Of a stretch of 64,000 bases of DNA, positions 52,133-62,929 are shown in pieces. The translations under genes were made by a program, and so were the position numbers. Below the pieces are notes generated by a model. It worked only from the letters and a program-made list of their open reading frames with translations, was not told where the DNA came from and made no database searches. The DNA is from Actinomycetospora sp. TBRC 11914. Lineage in GTDB: Bacteria > Actinomycetota > Actinomycetes > Mycobacteriales > Pseudonocardiaceae. Numbering within the stretch: position 1 is the stretch's first letter; the number at the start of each line of letters is the position of its first letter. Location: positions 310,001 through 374,000 of the forward strand of contig NZ_JABBND010000002.1 of NCBI RefSeq assembly GCF_012933465.1, given 5' to 3'.

Positions 52133-52408
52133 CATGCGACGCGGGGCGCATCGGCCCGCCGGGCGCCGCGCATCCGGGCCGACGAGGTGGGCCGTCCGCG
52201 CGACGGACGCCGGCCTCGTCGTCGACCCGGCGCCGGACGACCGCCCGCCCGGGCGACGGCGTTCACACGCCGGACACCCGCGGACTGTGTCCCGGCCCCG
52301 CAGACGGTACGTTCGCCTGCGACGAGGTCCGCCCGACCAGCTCCCCGTGGGCCGGTCGAGGACGGCTCGGCGAGACCTCACCACCGACCGCGTGAACCGG
52401 AGGAGATC
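52133..52408. promoter_or_regulatory. 276-nt gap with probable mihF promoter
   Basis: No gene. TGTGTC (about 52285-52290) and TACGTT (about 52307-52312) are spaced like a weak sigma-70-type promoter, about 95 nt before mihF. Several GC-rich inverted repeats after pyrF may end that transcript, but none stands out. Confidence 0.35.
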
Positions 52409-52726
52409 GTGGCACTTCCCGAGCTGACCGAGGAGCAGCGGGCGGCCGCGCTGGAGAAGGCAGCCGCCGCCCGTCGCGCCCGGGCCGAGCTCAAGGAGCG
52501 GCTCAAGCGGGGCGGCACCACCCTCGGTGACGTCCTCGACCAGGCCGATTCCGACGAGGTGCTGGGCAAGATGAAGGTCTCGGCGCTGCTCGAGGCACTG
52601 CCCGGCGTCGGCAAGGTCCGGGCCCAGCAGATCATGGAGCGGCTGGAGATCGCCCCCAGCCGCCGCCTGCGCGGCCTGGGGGAGCGCCAGCGCAAGGCCC
52701 TGCTCGCGGAGTTCGACGGCGAGTGA
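52409..52726 (+). CDS. mihF: Mycobacterial-type integration host factor
   Basis: 105 residues. Small nucleoid protein specific to actinobacteria. The N-terminal basic helix ([20 protein letters not shown]) is followed by the helix-two-turn-helix region [26 protein letters not shown], whose GVGKVRA part contacts the DNA backbone. In mycobacteria it is essential and bends or compacts DNA. GTG start with GGAGGAG directly upstream. The mihF-gmk-rpoZ-coaBC-metK order is conserved across actinomycetes. Confidence 0.95.
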   Translation: MALPELTEEQRAAALEKAAAARRARAELKERLKRGGTTLGDVLDQADSDEVLGKMKVSALLEALPGVGKVRAQQIMERLEIAPSRRLRGLGERQRKALLAEFDGE

Positions 52727-52730
52727 TGGT

Positions 52731-53390
52731 GTGAGCCCCGAGCCCGCCTCTCGCCGCGGTCGGCTGATCGTCCTCGCCGGGCCCTCCGGGGTGGGGAAGA
52801 GCACCGTCGTGGCCGAGCTGCGGCGCACGGACGCCCCGCTCTGGTTCAGCGTCTCGGCGACCACCCGGGCCGCCCGCCCGGGCGAGGTCGACGGCCGCGA
52901 GTACCGCTTCGTCTCCGACGAGGAGTTCGACCGCATGGTGGCGGCGGGGGACATGCTCGAGTGGGCCTCGATCCATCGGGGCCTGCACCGCTCGGGCACC
53001 CCGGCCGCCCCCGTCGAGGACCACCTCGCGGCGGGTGAGCCGGTCCTGCTGGAGCTCGACCTCGCGGGGGCCCGGGCGGTGCGCGAGCGCCGGCCGGACG
53101 CGCTGCTGGTCTTCCTGGAGCCGCCGTCGTGGGAGGAGCTGGTCTCCCGGCTGACCGGACGGGGCACCGAGCCGGCGGAGGTCGTCGAGCGCCGGCTGGC
53201 CACGGCCCGCGTCGAACTGGCGGCCCGCCGCGAGTTCGACGTGGCGCTGGTGAACCACGACGTCCGGGAGACCGCGCGGCGATTGGTAGACTTGGCCCAT
53301 CCCTCCGACGCCTCTGCCTGCGGTGATGCACACGCCGGCGCCGTCGGACCCAGAGGCGCCGGTTCCCCAGGAAGAGGAATAGCTGAATGA
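52731..53390 (+). CDS. gmk: Guanylate kinase
   Basis: 219 residues. P-loop GPSGVGKS at 17-24; GMP site [21 protein letters not shown]; lid and adenine region [19 protein letters not shown] and [10 protein letters not shown]. The final 25 residues ([18 protein letters not shown] and on) are non-conserved and overlap the rpoZ start by 4 nt; this part of the DNA may instead serve as the rpoZ leader. Confidence 0.94.
   Translation: MSPEPASRRGRLIVLAGPSGVGKSTVVAELRRTDAPLWFSVSATTRAARPGEVDGREYRFVSDEEFDRMVAAGDMLEWASIHRGLHRSGTPAAPVEDHLAAGEPVLLELDLAGARAVRERRPDALLVFLEPPSWEELVSRLTGRGTEPAEVVERRLATARVELAARREFDVALVNHDVRETARRLVDLAHPSDASACGDAHAGAVGPRGAGSPGRGIAE
53287..53292 (+). promoter_or_regulatory. Possible internal promoter for rpoZ
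   Basis: TAGACT within the 3' end of gmk, 94 nt before the rpoZ ATG. The following stretch codes for a non-conserved tail. No good -35 box. Confidence 0.25.
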
Positions 53391-53671
53391 GCATCTCCAC
53401 CAGTCGCGTCACCGGTGGCTTCCACGACGTGCCCGAGGGCATCACCAACCCGCCGATCGACGAGCTGCTGGAGACCGTCAGCTCGAAGTACGCGCTGGTG
53501 ATCTACGCGGCCAAGCGGGCGCGGCAGATCAACGACTACTACGCGCAGCTCGGTGAGGGCCTGCTCGAGTACGTCGGCCCGCTCGTCGAGCCCGGTCCGC
53601 GCGAGAAGCCGCTCTCGATCGCCATGCGCGAGATCCACGGCCGGATGCTCGAGCACACCGAGGGCGAATAG
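53387..53671 (+). CDS. rpoZ: RNA polymerase omega subunit
   Basis: 94 residues. [31 protein letters not shown] contains the conserved omega helices that clamp the beta' C-terminus; [10 protein letters not shown] follows. Promotes polymerase assembly. ATG overlaps the gmk TGA; AAGAGGAATAG upstream provides a ribosome site. Confidence 0.95.
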   Translation: MSISTSRVTGGFHDVPEGITNPPIDELLETVSSKYALVIYAAKRARQINDYYAQLGEGLLEYVGPLVEPGPREKPLSIAMREIHGRMLEHTEGE

Positions 53672-53676
53672 CCCCC

Positions 53677-54924
53677 GTGTCCGAGGGTGGCCCTGCGGCC
53701 CCGAAGGAGATCGTCCTCGGGGTCTCCGGCGGCATCGCCGCCTACAAGGCCTGCGAGCTGCTGCGGCGGCTGCGCGAGGCCGGCAACCACGTCCAGGTGG
53801 TGGCCACCCCCAACGCGCTGACCTTCGTCGGCGCTGCGACCTTCGAGGCGCTCTCCGGGCGTGAGGTGCTGTCCGGCGTGTTCGAGCACGTCCCCGACGT
53901 CACCCACGTCGCGCTCGGCCGCCGGGCCGACCTCGTCGTCTGCGCCCCGGCGACGGCGGACCTGCTCGCGCGGATGGCCGCCGGCCGGGCCGACGACCTG
54001 CTCACCTCGACGCTGCTCACGGCGCGATGTCCGGTGCTCGTCGTCCCCGCGATGCACACCGAGATGTGGGACCACCCGGCCACCCGGGACAACGTCGCCA
54101 CCCTGCGCCGCCGCGGCACCGTCGTCCTCGAGCCCGCCTCCGGGCGCCTGACCGGCGCCGACTCCGGGCCCGGCCGCCTCCCCGAGCCCGTCGAGATCGC
54201 CGAGTTCGCCCGCCTGCTGCTCGAGGACACGAGCGCGCTGCCCCGCGACCTCGAGGGCCGCCACGTCGTCGTCTCCGCCGGGGGCACCGCCGAGCCGCTG
54301 GACCCCGTGCGCACCCTCGGCAACCGCTCGTCCGGGCGGCAGGGCTTCGCGCTCGCCCGGGTCGCCGTGCAGCGCGGCGCGCACGTCACCCTCGTCGCCG
54401 GCACCACCGCCGACCTCGAGCCGCCCGCGGCCGTGGAGGTCGTGCACGTGCGGACCACGGAGGAGATGCGCCGGGCCGTCGTCGACGCCGGCAAGGACGC
54501 CGACGCGGTCGTCATGGCCGCCGCCGTCGCCGACTTCCGGCCCGCCGCCGTGTCCGGTTTCAAGATCAAGAAGGGCGATACGGAGCCGAACGCGATCCCT
54601 CTCACACGCAACCCCGACATCCTCGCCGAGCTCGTGGCCGAGCAGGTCCCCGGACGCCTCGTCGTGGGCTTCGCCGCGGAGACCGGGGACGAGACGCACG
54701 ACGTGCTCTCGTTCGGCCGGGAGAAGCTCGCCCGCAAGGGGTGCGACATGCTTGTCGTCAACGCCGTCGGTGCAGGCGGGAGCGGGGGCCACTCCGCGTT
54801 CGAGGGGGCGGACAACGAGGGCTGGCTGCTCGGCTCCGACGGGTCCTCGGTGCAGCTGCCGATGGGGTCGAAGGCCGCGCTCGCGGCCCGCGTCTGGGAC
54901 GCGATCGCCGCCCGGCTCTCCTGA
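53677..54924 (+). CDS. coaBC: Bifunctional phosphopantothenoylcysteine decarboxylase/synthetase
   Basis: 415 residues. CoaC half (1-190): FMN-binding LGVSGGIAAYKACELLRRL and VPAMHTEMWDHPATRDN. CoaB half (190-410): SAGGTAEPLDPVRTLGNRSSGRQG, FKIKKG with the catalytic lysine, VGFAAETGD. Joins cysteine to phosphopantothenate and decarboxylates it in coenzyme A synthesis. GTG start 5 nt after rpoZ. Confidence 0.95.
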   Translation: MSEGGPAAPKEIVLGVSGGIAAYKACELLRRLREAGNHVQVVATPNALTFVGAATFEALSGREVLSGVFEHVPDVTHVALGRRADLVVCAPATADLLARMAAGRADDLLTSTLLTARCPVLVVPAMHTEMWDHPATRDNVATLRRRGTVVLEPASGRLTGADSGPGRLPEPVEIAEFARLLLEDTSALPRDLEGRHVVVSAGGTAEPLDPVRTLGNRSSGRQGFALARVAVQRGAHVTLVAGTTADLEPPAAVEVVHVRTTEEMRRAVVDAGKDADAVVMAAAVADFRPAAVSGFKIKKGDTEPNAIPLTRNPDILAELVAEQVPGRLVVGFAAETGDETHDVLSFGREKLARKGCDMLVVNAVGAGGSGGHSAFEGADNEGWLLGSDGSSVQLPMGSKAALAARVWDAIAARLS

Positions 54925-55105
54925 ACGCAGCGTGGTCGTGCGGCCACGGACCGTGGTCGGGCGCCGTCGAAACGCCCTTCCCACACGACGTCGCCGAGCG
55001 CAACAGCCATGTGACCGGCTGCGCAAAAGGGCCGGTCAGGGCCCTGCCAGGGGCGCCGGGAGCCGTTAGGGTTGCCAGGTCCCACTGTCGAGGCAGGGAG
55101 AGATT
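54925..55105 (+). promoter_or_regulatory. metK promoter region
   Basis: 181 nt. A TAGGGT -10 box (55067-55072) is followed by a leader of about 27 nt with AGGGAG (55095-55100) before the metK GTG. Upstream, GACCGG and CCGGTC (about 55014-55038) form a hairpin that may end coaBC transcription. The leader is too short for a SAM riboswitch. Confidence 0.5.
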
Positions 55106-56299
<1,194 letters not shown>

Positions 56300-56322
56300 C
56301 GCTCCCCGGCGTCCCTCGACCG

Positions 56323-56359
56323 CGGCCCGGCCGCCTCCGGTGTGGAGGTGGTCGGGCCG
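56323..56359 (+). terminator. Strong GC hairpin after metK
   Basis: CGGCCCG (56323-56329) pairs with CGGGCCG (56353-56359); inside, after single mismatches, CC/GG and CCTCC/GGAGG also pair around a GGTGT loop. Begins 24 nt after the stop; no T-tract. Confidence 0.65.
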
Positions 56360-56531
56360 TCGTCGTCCCCGGCGTTGGGTGCAAGCGAAGCGTCGTTGCT
56401 GGCGTCCAGTGGCAGAAAAGCCCCGTCGTGAGGTCAGCCGTGGTCCCCTATCGGCGTGCTCGATCGGATGCTCACACCTGACGTCAGGGTGGCGCCGTCC
56501 TGACATCCCGGCGGCCCGCCCGCCCGACGAC

Positions 56532-56594
56532 GGCGAGGGGCACGTCCGGCAGGTCCGTCCGGCCCGCGGCGTGGCTGGTGTGCTCGTGATCATG
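56532..56594 (+). repeat. 63-nt repeat with variable core, copy A
   Basis: Fixed left end GGCGAGGGGCACGTCCGGCA plus GGTCC, about 20 variable nt, fixed right end GGTGTGCTCGTGATCATG. Confidence 0.85.
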
Positions 56595-56624
56595 TGGCCG
56601 GGGTGGGCCGCCGGTGCCGCGCCC

Positions 56625-56687
56625 GGCGAGGGGCACGTCCGGCAGGTCCCGGTGCCGATTCGGCTGCCGGGTGTGCTCGTGATCATG
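56625..56687 (+). repeat. 63-nt repeat with variable core, copy B
   Basis: Left 25 nt and right 18 nt identical to copy A, with a different 20-nt centre; repeat period 93 nt. Confidence 0.85.
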
Positions 56688-56751
56688 ACGGGCCGCGGGT
56701 GATCCCCGGACCGCGCCCGGGGTGTCCGCGCCCTCTGGTAGACCGGCGACC

Positions 56752-59007
56752 GTGACGGGGAGGGCCGGGACCGGCGGGCACGAGGCGCTCGCACTGCCCG
56801 GCATGCCCGAGGACCCGCCCCCCGCGAAGGCCCCACCCGCACCGAAGAGGCCCAAGCACAACGAGCGGCTGCCCGCGCCGAGCCGATCGGTCGCGAAGGT
56901 CGCCGTCGACGTCTCGCTGCCCCACCTCGACCGGACCTTCGACTACCGGGTGCCGGTCCAGCTCGACGAGAGCGCGGTCGTCGGGGCCCGGGTCCGGGTG
57001 CGGTTCGCCGGGCGCACCGTCGACGGCTTCGTCCTGGAGCGCGCCGACACCTCCGACCACGACGGCCGCCTCGGCTGGCTGGACAAGGTCGTCTCACCCG
57101 AGCCGGTGCTCTCCCCGGAGCTCGCGGCGCTCTGCCGGACGGTGGCCGACCGCTACGCCGGCACGCTCGCCGACGTGCTCCGGCTGGCCGTCCCGCCGCG
57201 GCACGCGCGGGTCGAGCAGGAGACCCCGCCAGGCCGCCCCGACCAGCCCGCGCCCGACGAGGCCGCTCCCGACGAGGCCGCGCCCCCCGCCGAGCCCGCT
57301 CCCGACGACGAGGCCGTTCCCGACGAGGCCGTTCCCGACGAGGCCGTTCCCGACGAGGCCGCTCCTGCCGGCGGGACCCGGGACGACGACCCCGGCTGGT
57401 CGGTCTACCCCCGCGGGCCCGCCTTCCTCGACGCCCTCGCCCGCCGCCAGGGGGCCCACGCGGTGTGGCAGGCCCTGCCGGGGGAGGACTGGGCCCGCCG
57501 CCTGGCCGAGGCCGCCCGTGCCGCGATCGGCGCCGGCCACGGGGCGGTGATCGTCGTCCCCGACCGGCGCGACCTCGACCGGCTCCACGCGGCCTGCGTC
57601 GACGTCCTCGGCGAGCACGAGGTGGCCGCGCTCGCCGCCGACCTCGGCCCCGCCGAGCGCTACCGGCGCTGGCTGGCCGTCGCCCGCGGCCACAAGCGCC
57701 TCGCGATCGGCACCCGCGCGGCCGCGTTCGCCCCGGTCCACGACCCCGGGCTGCTCGCGATCTGGGACGACGGCGACGACAGCCACGCCGAGCCCCGCGC
57801 GCCCTACCCGCACGCCCGCGACGTCCTGCTCGACCGCGCCCACGCCACCGGCGCCGCGCTCCTCGTCGCCGGCACCACCCGCACGGCCGAGGCCGAGGTG
57901 CTCGTCCGGACCCGGTGGGCCCACCCGGTCGTCGCCGAACGGGCCACCGTCCGGGCGCGGGCCCCGCGGGTCACCGCCATCGGCGAGGACGACCGCCAGC
58001 TCCTGCGCGACCCGACCGCCCGCGCGGCCCGCGTCCCCGGCGTCGCGTTCGAGGCCGCCCGCCAGGCGCTCGCGGCCCACCGGCCCGTGCTCGTGCAGGT
58101 CCCGCGTCGCGGCTACCTGCCCGCCGTCGCCTGCGCCCGGTGCCGCGAGCCGGCCCGCTGCCGGCACTGCCACGGCCCCCTCGGCATCCCGGCCGGCACC
58201 GAGGACACCCCCAGCCCGCCCACCTGCCGCTGGTGCGGGCGCCCCGACCCCACCTACCGGTGCCCGGCGTGCGCGTCGCCGCGGCTGCGGGCCACCGTCG
58301 TCGGCAGCGGCCGGACCTCCGAGGAGCTCGGACGCGCCTTCCCGCAGACGGTCGTGCGCACCTCCGGCGGCGGCGCCCCGATCCTCGACGACGTCCCGGC
58401 GGCGCCGGCCCTCGTCGTCGCCACCCCGGGGGCCGAGCCGGTCGCCGAGGGCGGCTACGGCGCGGCGCTGCTCCTCGACGGCGCCGCGCTGCTCGCCCGC
58501 CCCGAGCTGCGCGCCGCGGAGGAGACGGTCCGGCGGTGGTTCGCGGCGGCGGCGCTGGTGCGCCCGGCTCCCGACGGCGGGCGGGTCGTCGTGGTCGCGG
58601 AGTCCGGCGTCCCGGCGGTGCAGGCGCTGGTGCGCTGGGACCCCGCCGCCCACGCCGGCGCCGAGCTCGACGCCCGCACCGAGCTGGGCCTGCCGCCCGC
58701 GGTGCGGATGGCCGCCCTCGACGGCGACCCGGACGCGCTGCACGGGCTGCTCGACGTCCTGCACCTGCCCGACACCGGCGAGGGCGAGCCGGACGCCGAG
58801 GTGCTCGGGCCGGTCGAGCTCCCGCCCGGCACGCGGCTGCCGGGCGGCGACGAGCGCACCGAGCGCGCGGAACGCTGCCTCGTTCGGGTGCCCCGCCGGG
58901 CCGGCCGGGCGCTCGCCGCCGCCCTCGCGGCCGCCGTCGCCACCCGCTCCGCGCGGCGCGACACCGACCCGGTGCGGGTGGTGCTCGACCCCGCGGACCC
59001 GCTGTGA
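56752..59007 (+). CDS. priA: PriA-like primosomal protein N', helicase motifs lost
   Basis: 751 residues. The N-terminal DNA-binding domain (KVAVDVSLPHLDRTFDYRVP) and the zinc-binding region with all eight cysteines (CARCREPARCRHCHGPLGI, then CRWCGRPD and CPACASPRLR) are preserved. Where PriA should have Walker A (GxTGSGKT) this protein has QALPGEDWA, and the DEEH box reads WDDGDDSH, so ATPase/helicase activity is not expected, as noted for mycobacterial PriA. A linker (about 165-205) is a run of PDEAV/PDEAA pentapeptides encoded by a 15-nt repeat. Likely a structural replication-restart factor. GTG start leaderless by position. Confidence 0.92.
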   Translation: MTGRAGTGGHEALALPGMPEDPPPAKAPPAPKRPKHNERLPAPSRSVAKVAVDVSLPHLDRTFDYRVPVQLDESAVVGARVRVRFAGRTVDGFVLERADTSDHDGRLGWLDKVVSPEPVLSPELAALCRTVADRYAGTLADVLRLAVPPRHARVEQETPPGRPDQPAPDEAAPDEAAPPAEPAPDDEAVPDEAVPDEAVPDEAAPAGGTRDDDPGWSVYPRGPAFLDALARRQGAHAVWQALPGEDWARRLAEAARAAIGAGHGAVIVVPDRRDLDRLHAACVDVLGEHEVAALAADLGPAERYRRWLAVARGHKRLAIGTRAAAFAPVHDPGLLAIWDDGDDSHAEPRAPYPHARDVLLDRAHATGAALLVAGTTRTAEAEVLVRTRWAHPVVAERATVRARAPRVTAIGEDDRQLLRDPTARAARVPGVAFEAARQALAAHRPVLVQVPRRGYLPAVACARCREPARCRHCHGPLGIPAGTEDTPSPPTCRWCGRPDPTYRCPACASPRLRATVVGSGRTSEELGRAFPQTVVRTSGGGAPILDDVPAAPALVVATPGAEPVAEGGYGAALLLDGAALLARPELRAAEETVRRWFAAAALVRPAPDGGRVVVVAESGVPAVQALVRWDPAAHAGAELDARTELGLPPAVRMAALDGDPDALHGLLDVLHLPDTGEGEPDAEVLGPVELPPGTRLPGGDERTERAERCLVRVPRRAGRALAAALAAAVATRSARRDTDPVRVVLDPADPL

Positions 59008-59025
59008 CGCCTCACCGGATCCCCA

Positions 59026-59054
59026 CGGTCGAGCTCCGCTCCGCTCCGTCTCCG
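59026..59054 (-). repeat. 29-nt dispersed repeat, copy upstream of def
   Basis: Reverse complement of the pyrC-internal subtype, identical over the central 27 nt (59027-59053). Lies in the 61-nt priA-def gap, touching the def -10 box. Confidence 0.9.
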
Positions 59055-59060
59055 TAGACT
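59055..59060 (+). promoter_or_regulatory. def -10 box
   Basis: TAGACT, 8 nt before GTG 59069, predicting a leaderless mRNA. The -35 zone falls within the 29-nt repeat. Confidence 0.5.
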
Positions 59061-59068
59061 CGACGATC

Positions 59069-59644
59069 GTGACCGTCCAGCCCGTCCGCTTCTTCGGAGA
59101 TCCCGTCCTGCGCGAGCGCGCCACCGAGGTGACGACGTTCGACAAGGAGCTGCGCACCCTGGTCGACGACCTGCACGAGACGATGCTCGAGCAGGGCGGC
59201 GCCGGGCTCGCCGCACCCCAGATCGGTGTCGGGCTGCGCGTGTTCGTCTTCCGCGCCGACGGCGTCGAGGGCCACCTGGTCAACCCGGAGTGGACGGTGC
59301 TCGACGAGACCGAGCAGGTCGGGCCCGAGGGCTGCCTGTCGATCCCCGGGTTCCGCTGGGACTGCCGCCGCTGGGACCACGTGGTGGCGCGCGGGTGGGA
59401 CCTGCACGGCGAGCCGCAGGAGATCGAGGGCACCGCGATGCTCGCGCGCGCCATCCAGCACGAGACCGACCACCTCGACGGCGTGCTCTTCCTCGACAAG
59501 CTCGATCCGGCCACCCGCAAGCAGGCGATGGCCGAGATCCGGCAGGCCGAGTGGTTCGACCCGGCCGCGCCCCCGCGGGTCAAGGTGAGCCCGCACGCCC
59601 CCACCCACGGCCCGGTCAACCCGCTCTTCGGGGGAGTCCGCTAG
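59069..59644 (+). CDS. def: Peptide deformylase
   Basis: 191 residues. All three motifs are present: GAGLAAPQ (44-51), EGCLS (87-91, zinc cysteine) and HETDHLDG (131-138, zinc histidines and catalytic glutamate). Removes the formyl group from nascent proteins; encoded beside fmt, which adds it. The C-terminal 35 residues exceed the E. coli enzyme and are Pro-rich. Confidence 0.96.
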   Translation: MTVQPVRFFGDPVLRERATEVTTFDKELRTLVDDLHETMLEQGGAGLAAPQIGVGLRVFVFRADGVEGHLVNPEWTVLDETEQVGPEGCLSIPGFRWDCRRWDHVVARGWDLHGEPQEIEGTAMLARAIQHETDHLDGVLFLDKLDPATRKQAMAEIRQAEWFDPAAPPRVKVSPHAPTHGPVNPLFGGVR

Positions 59645-59646
59645 CG

Positions 59647-60573
59647 ATGCGGCTGGTCTTCGCCGGTACCCCCGAGCCCGCCGTCGTGTCGCTGCGGCGG
59701 CTCCTCGAGGCGGACGCGCACGAGGTGGTCGCCGTCGTGACCCGCCCCGACGCACCCGCCGGACGCCGCCGCACGCTGCAGCGCTCGCCGGTCGGGGCGC
59801 TCGCCGACGAGGCCGGGATCGAGGTGCTCACCCCGGCGAAGGCGTCCGACCCGGAGTTCCTCGACCGGCTGCGCGCGATCGGCCCGGACTGCTGCCCCGT
59901 CGTCGCCTACGGCAACCTGCTGCGCCCGGCCGCCCTCGCGATCCCCGAGCACGGCTGGGTCAACCTGCACTTCTCGCTGCTGCCGGCCTGGCGGGGCGCC
60001 GCGCCGGTGCAGGCCGCGATCCGCGCCGGCGACGAGATCACCGGGGCCACCACGTTCCGGCTCGAGGAAGGCATGGACACCGGGCCGGTGTTCGGCACCG
60101 TCACCGAGAAGATCGCCGACGACGACACGGCGGGCTCGCTGCTCGAGCGGCTCGCCACGTCGGGCGCGGGCCTGCTCGCGGCGACCCTCGACGGCATCGC
60201 CGACGGGACCCTCGGTGCGGTGCCGCAGCCGTCCGAGGGCGTCTCGATCGCCCCGAAGGTGACCGTGGACGACGCCCGGGTCCGGTGGACCGACCCGGCC
60301 CTCGCGGTCGACCGGCTGGTCCGGTCGGTGACCCCCGCGCCGGGGGCCTGGACCGAGTTCCGCGGGCAACGCGTGAAGATCGGGCCCGTGACGACGACCG
60401 GGTTCGACGACCTGCCACCCGGGGAGCTGCGCGTCGAGAAGCGTCGGGTGCTGGTGGGGACCGCGGGCGCGCCGGTCGCGCTCGGCACCGTCCAGCCCGC
60501 GGGCAAGCCGGCGATGCCCGCCGTCGACTGGACCCGCGGCGCCCAGCCCAAGCCGGGGGAGCGGTTCGCGTGA
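59647..60573 (+). CDS. fmt: Methionyl-tRNA formyltransferase
   Basis: 308 residues. Folate site region [20 protein letters not shown] at the N-terminus, catalytic block [20 protein letters not shown] with the Asn-His pair and SLLP motif, and DTGPVF. The C-terminal OB-like domain follows from about 205. ATG is 2 nt after the def stop. Confidence 0.95.
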   Translation: MRLVFAGTPEPAVVSLRRLLEADAHEVVAVVTRPDAPAGRRRTLQRSPVGALADEAGIEVLTPAKASDPEFLDRLRAIGPDCCPVVAYGNLLRPAALAIPEHGWVNLHFSLLPAWRGAAPVQAAIRAGDEITGATTFRLEEGMDTGPVFGTVTEKIADDDTAGSLLERLATSGAGLLAATLDGIADGTLGAVPQPSEGVSIAPKVTVDDARVRWTDPALAVDRLVRSVTPAPGAWTEFRGQRVKIGPVTTTGFDDLPPGELRVEKRRVLVGTAGAPVALGTVQPAGKPAMPAVDWTRGAQPKPGERFA

Positions 60574-60601
60574 CCGGGGCGAGCGGAGCGACGGGGGCCG
60601 C

Positions 60602-62089
60602 ATGACCGACAGCTCCGTCCCGCCCGGCGGCCACCGCTCGGGGCGCGGCCCGCGCCGCCGCCCGGGCCGCCCGCACCGCACCGGCCCGCCCCGCGGCCGC
60701 TCCGGGCCCGACCGGCCGCCGCAGGGCGACCCGGCCCGCGAGGCCGCGCTCGACACCCTGCGGGCGGTCCGCGAGGACGACGCCTACGCCAACCTGACGC
60801 TGCCGCGCCTCCTGCGCGAACGCCGCATCTCCGGCCGCGACGCCGCCCTGGCCACCGACCTCGCCTACGGCGCCTGCCGCGCCCAGGGCCTGCTCGACGC
60901 CGTGCTCGGCGCCTGCGTCGACCGCCCCCTCGACCGGCTCGACGGGGTCGTGCTCGACGCGCTGCGGCTGGGGACCCAGCAGCTGCTGCGCACCCGCATC
61001 CCGGCCCACGCCGCCGTCGGGGCCACCGTCGAGCTCGTCCGCTCCCGCGCCGGGTCGAAGCCGACCGGCTTCGTCAACGCCGTCCTGCGCCGGGTGGGCG
61101 AGCGCGACGAGGCCGCCTGGGTGGCCGAGCTCGCCCCCGACGCCGCGCAGGACCCGCTCGGGCACCTCGCCTTCGTCCACGCCCACCCCCGGTGGATCGC
61201 CGAGGTGTTCCGCGACGCCCTGGGCCCGGCGGCCGAGGCCGAGCTCGACGCCGCCCTCGCCGCCGACGACGCCCGGCCGGCGGTCCACCTGGCCGCCCGC
61301 CCCGGCGAGATCAGCGCCGAGGAGCTCGCCGCGGTCACCGGCGGCGACGAGGCACCGTGGTCGCCCTACGGGGTGCACCTCACCGAGGGCGGCGACCCCG
61401 GCGAGCTGGAGCCGGTCCGCGAGGGACTGGCCGTCGTGCAGGACGAGGGCAGCCAGCTCGTCGCCCTCGCCGCGTCGCGCGCGGAGCTGCGCGGCGACGA
61501 CGGGCCCGGCCGCGACGAGCTCTGGCTCGACCTGTGCGCCGGCCCCGGCGGGAAGGCCGTGATGCTCGGCGCCCTCGCGGCGATCGAGGGCGCCACGCTC
61601 GACGCCGTCGACCGCGCCCCGCACCGCGCGGCCCTCGTCGAGAAGGCCGTCGAGGGCCTGCCGGTGCGGGTCCACACCGGTGACGCCCGCGAGGTGGCGC
61701 TCCCGGAGGCCGCGTACGACCGGGTGCTCGTCGACGCCCCCTGCACCGGGCTGGGCGCGCTGCGACGCCGCCCCGAAGCCCGCTGGCGGCGCCGCGCCGA
61801 GGACGTCGAGGAGCTCACCGAGCTGCAGCGCAGCCTGCTGCTCAACGGGCTCGAGCGGGTGCGCCCGGGCGGCGTCGTCACCTACGCGACCTGCTCGCCG
61901 CACCCCGCCGAGACGGTGGAGGTGGTGCGGGCGGTCGTCGAGAAGACCGGCGCGGAGCTGCTGGACACCGCGGCGCTGCTGCCGGGCCTGCCCGACGCCG
62001 CCGTCCCGGACGGGCCCGGCGTCCAGCTCTGGCCGCACCGCCACGGCACCGACGCCATGTACTGCGCGACGCTGCGCCGGGTGCGCTAG
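60602..62089 (+). CDS. rsmB: 16S rRNA (cytosine-967-C5) methyltransferase
   Basis: 495 residues. A basic, Pro/Arg/Gly-rich N-terminus (1-45) is followed by a NusB-like RNA-binding domain ([20 protein letters not shown] onward). The SAM-binding methyltransferase domain has [21 protein letters not shown]. The two catalytic cysteines are in VDAPCTGLG and [11 protein letters not shown]. Corresponds to Fmu/Rv1407. ATG 60602 is used; the GTG at 60570 is out of frame. Confidence 0.94.
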   Translation: MTDSSVPPGGHRSGRGPRRRPGRPHRTGPPRGRSGPDRPPQGDPAREAALDTLRAVREDDAYANLTLPRLLRERRISGRDAALATDLAYGACRAQGLLDAVLGACVDRPLDRLDGVVLDALRLGTQQLLRTRIPAHAAVGATVELVRSRAGSKPTGFVNAVLRRVGERDEAAWVAELAPDAAQDPLGHLAFVHAHPRWIAEVFRDALGPAAEAELDAALAADDARPAVHLAARPGEISAEELAAVTGGDEAPWSPYGVHLTEGGDPGELEPVREGLAVVQDEGSQLVALAASRAELRGDDGPGRDELWLDLCAGPGGKAVMLGALAAIEGATLDAVDRAPHRAALVEKAVEGLPVRVHTGDAREVALPEAAYDRVLVDAPCTGLGALRRRPEARWRRRAEDVEELTELQRSLLLNGLERVRPGGVVTYATCSPHPAETVEVVRAVVEKTGAELLDTAALLPGLPDAAVPDGPGVQLWPHRHGTDAMYCATLRRVR

Positions 62090-62118
62090 GCGACGCACCC
62101 CGGAGGCCGTGCGCCACA

Positions 62119-62817
62119 ATGGCCGGCGTGCCCGCCCCGCTGATCGCGCCCAGCATCCTCTCGGCCGACTTCTCCCGGCTGGCCGACGAGGCGGCGGCCG
62201 TCGAGGGTTCGGACTGGTTGCACGTCGACGTCATGGACGCCCACTTCGTGCCCAACCTGACGATCGGGCTCCCCGTCGTCGAGAGCCTCCTGCAGGCCAC
62301 CGACATCCCCCTCGACTGCCACCTGATGATCGAGGACCCGGACCGGTGGGCCCCGCCCTACGCCGAGGCCGGCGCCCACAACGTCACCGTCCACGCGGAG
62401 GCCGCGCGCGACCCGCGCCGGATCGCGAAGGACCTGCGGGCCGCCGGCGCGCGGGCGGGGCTGTCGGTGAAGCCGAACACGCCGCTCGAGGACTGGCTCG
62501 AGGTCCTGCGGGACTACGACACGCTGCTCGTCATGAGCGTCGAGCCGGGCTTCGGCGGGCAGAGCTTCATGCCCGAGGTGCTCGACAAGGTCCGCACCGC
62601 CCGCCGGCTCGTCGACACCGGGCACCTCACCGTGCTCGTGGAGATCGACGGCGGGATCGGGACCGACACCGTCGAGCAGGCCGCCGAGGCGGGCGTGGAC
62701 TGCTTCGTCGCGGGCAGCGCGGTCTACGGCGCCGAGGACCCCGGCCGGGCCGTCGAGGCGCTGCGCGGGCAGGCCGCCCACGCGTCGCCCCACCGCCGGG
62801 AGACGACGAGGGAGTAG
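62119..62817 (+). CDS. rpe: Ribulose-phosphate 3-epimerase
   Basis: 232 residues, TIM barrel. [35 protein letters not shown] (metal ligands), [28 protein letters not shown] and [10 protein letters not shown] are all present. Interconverts ribulose 5-phosphate and xylulose 5-phosphate; ribulose 5-phosphate is also the substrate of the RibB reaction two genes on. Confidence 0.96.
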   Translation: MAGVPAPLIAPSILSADFSRLADEAAAVEGSDWLHVDVMDAHFVPNLTIGLPVVESLLQATDIPLDCHLMIEDPDRWAPPYAEAGAHNVTVHAEAARDPRRIAKDLRAAGARAGLSVKPNTPLEDWLEVLRDYDTLLVMSVEPGFGGQSFMPEVLDKVRTARRLVDTGHLTVLVEIDGGIGTDTVEQAAEAGVDCFVAGSAVYGAEDPGRAVEALRGQAAHASPHRRETTRE

Positions 62818-62929
62818 TGGCCGGTCTCACCGCGCGTGCCGCCCGGGGCAGCGGCACGGGTGGGGGAGGTCGAGGATGATGCAGGCATCGACCGTCGTTG
62901 TGCGTGGTAGTCGATCAGGCAGGAGCGCC

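Larger units (their letters stand above)
56360..56751. other. Intergenic region with palindrome, repeat pair and priA promoter
   Basis: The 452-nt metK-priA gap (from 56300). After the terminator it contains a perfect 12-bp palindrome CCTGACGTCAGG (56477-56488), two copies of a 63-nt repeat, and TAGACC (56739-56744) 7 nt before the priA GTG, a leaderless-type promoter. No gene. Confidence 0.7.

Noticed and set aside
54925..55105. SAM riboswitch before metK
   Set aside because: The -10 box lies only about 30 nt from the start, leaving no room for the aptamer in the transcript, and no SAM-I/IV core was recognised.
60570..60601. A further copy of the 29-nt repeat between fmt and rsmB (GCGAGCGGAGCGACG)
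   Set aside because: Only a short AGCGGAGCGAC match; the flanking parts do not align.
62818..62929. FMN riboswitch before ribE
   Set aside because: None of the conserved FMN-element segments could be found in the 112-nt gap.
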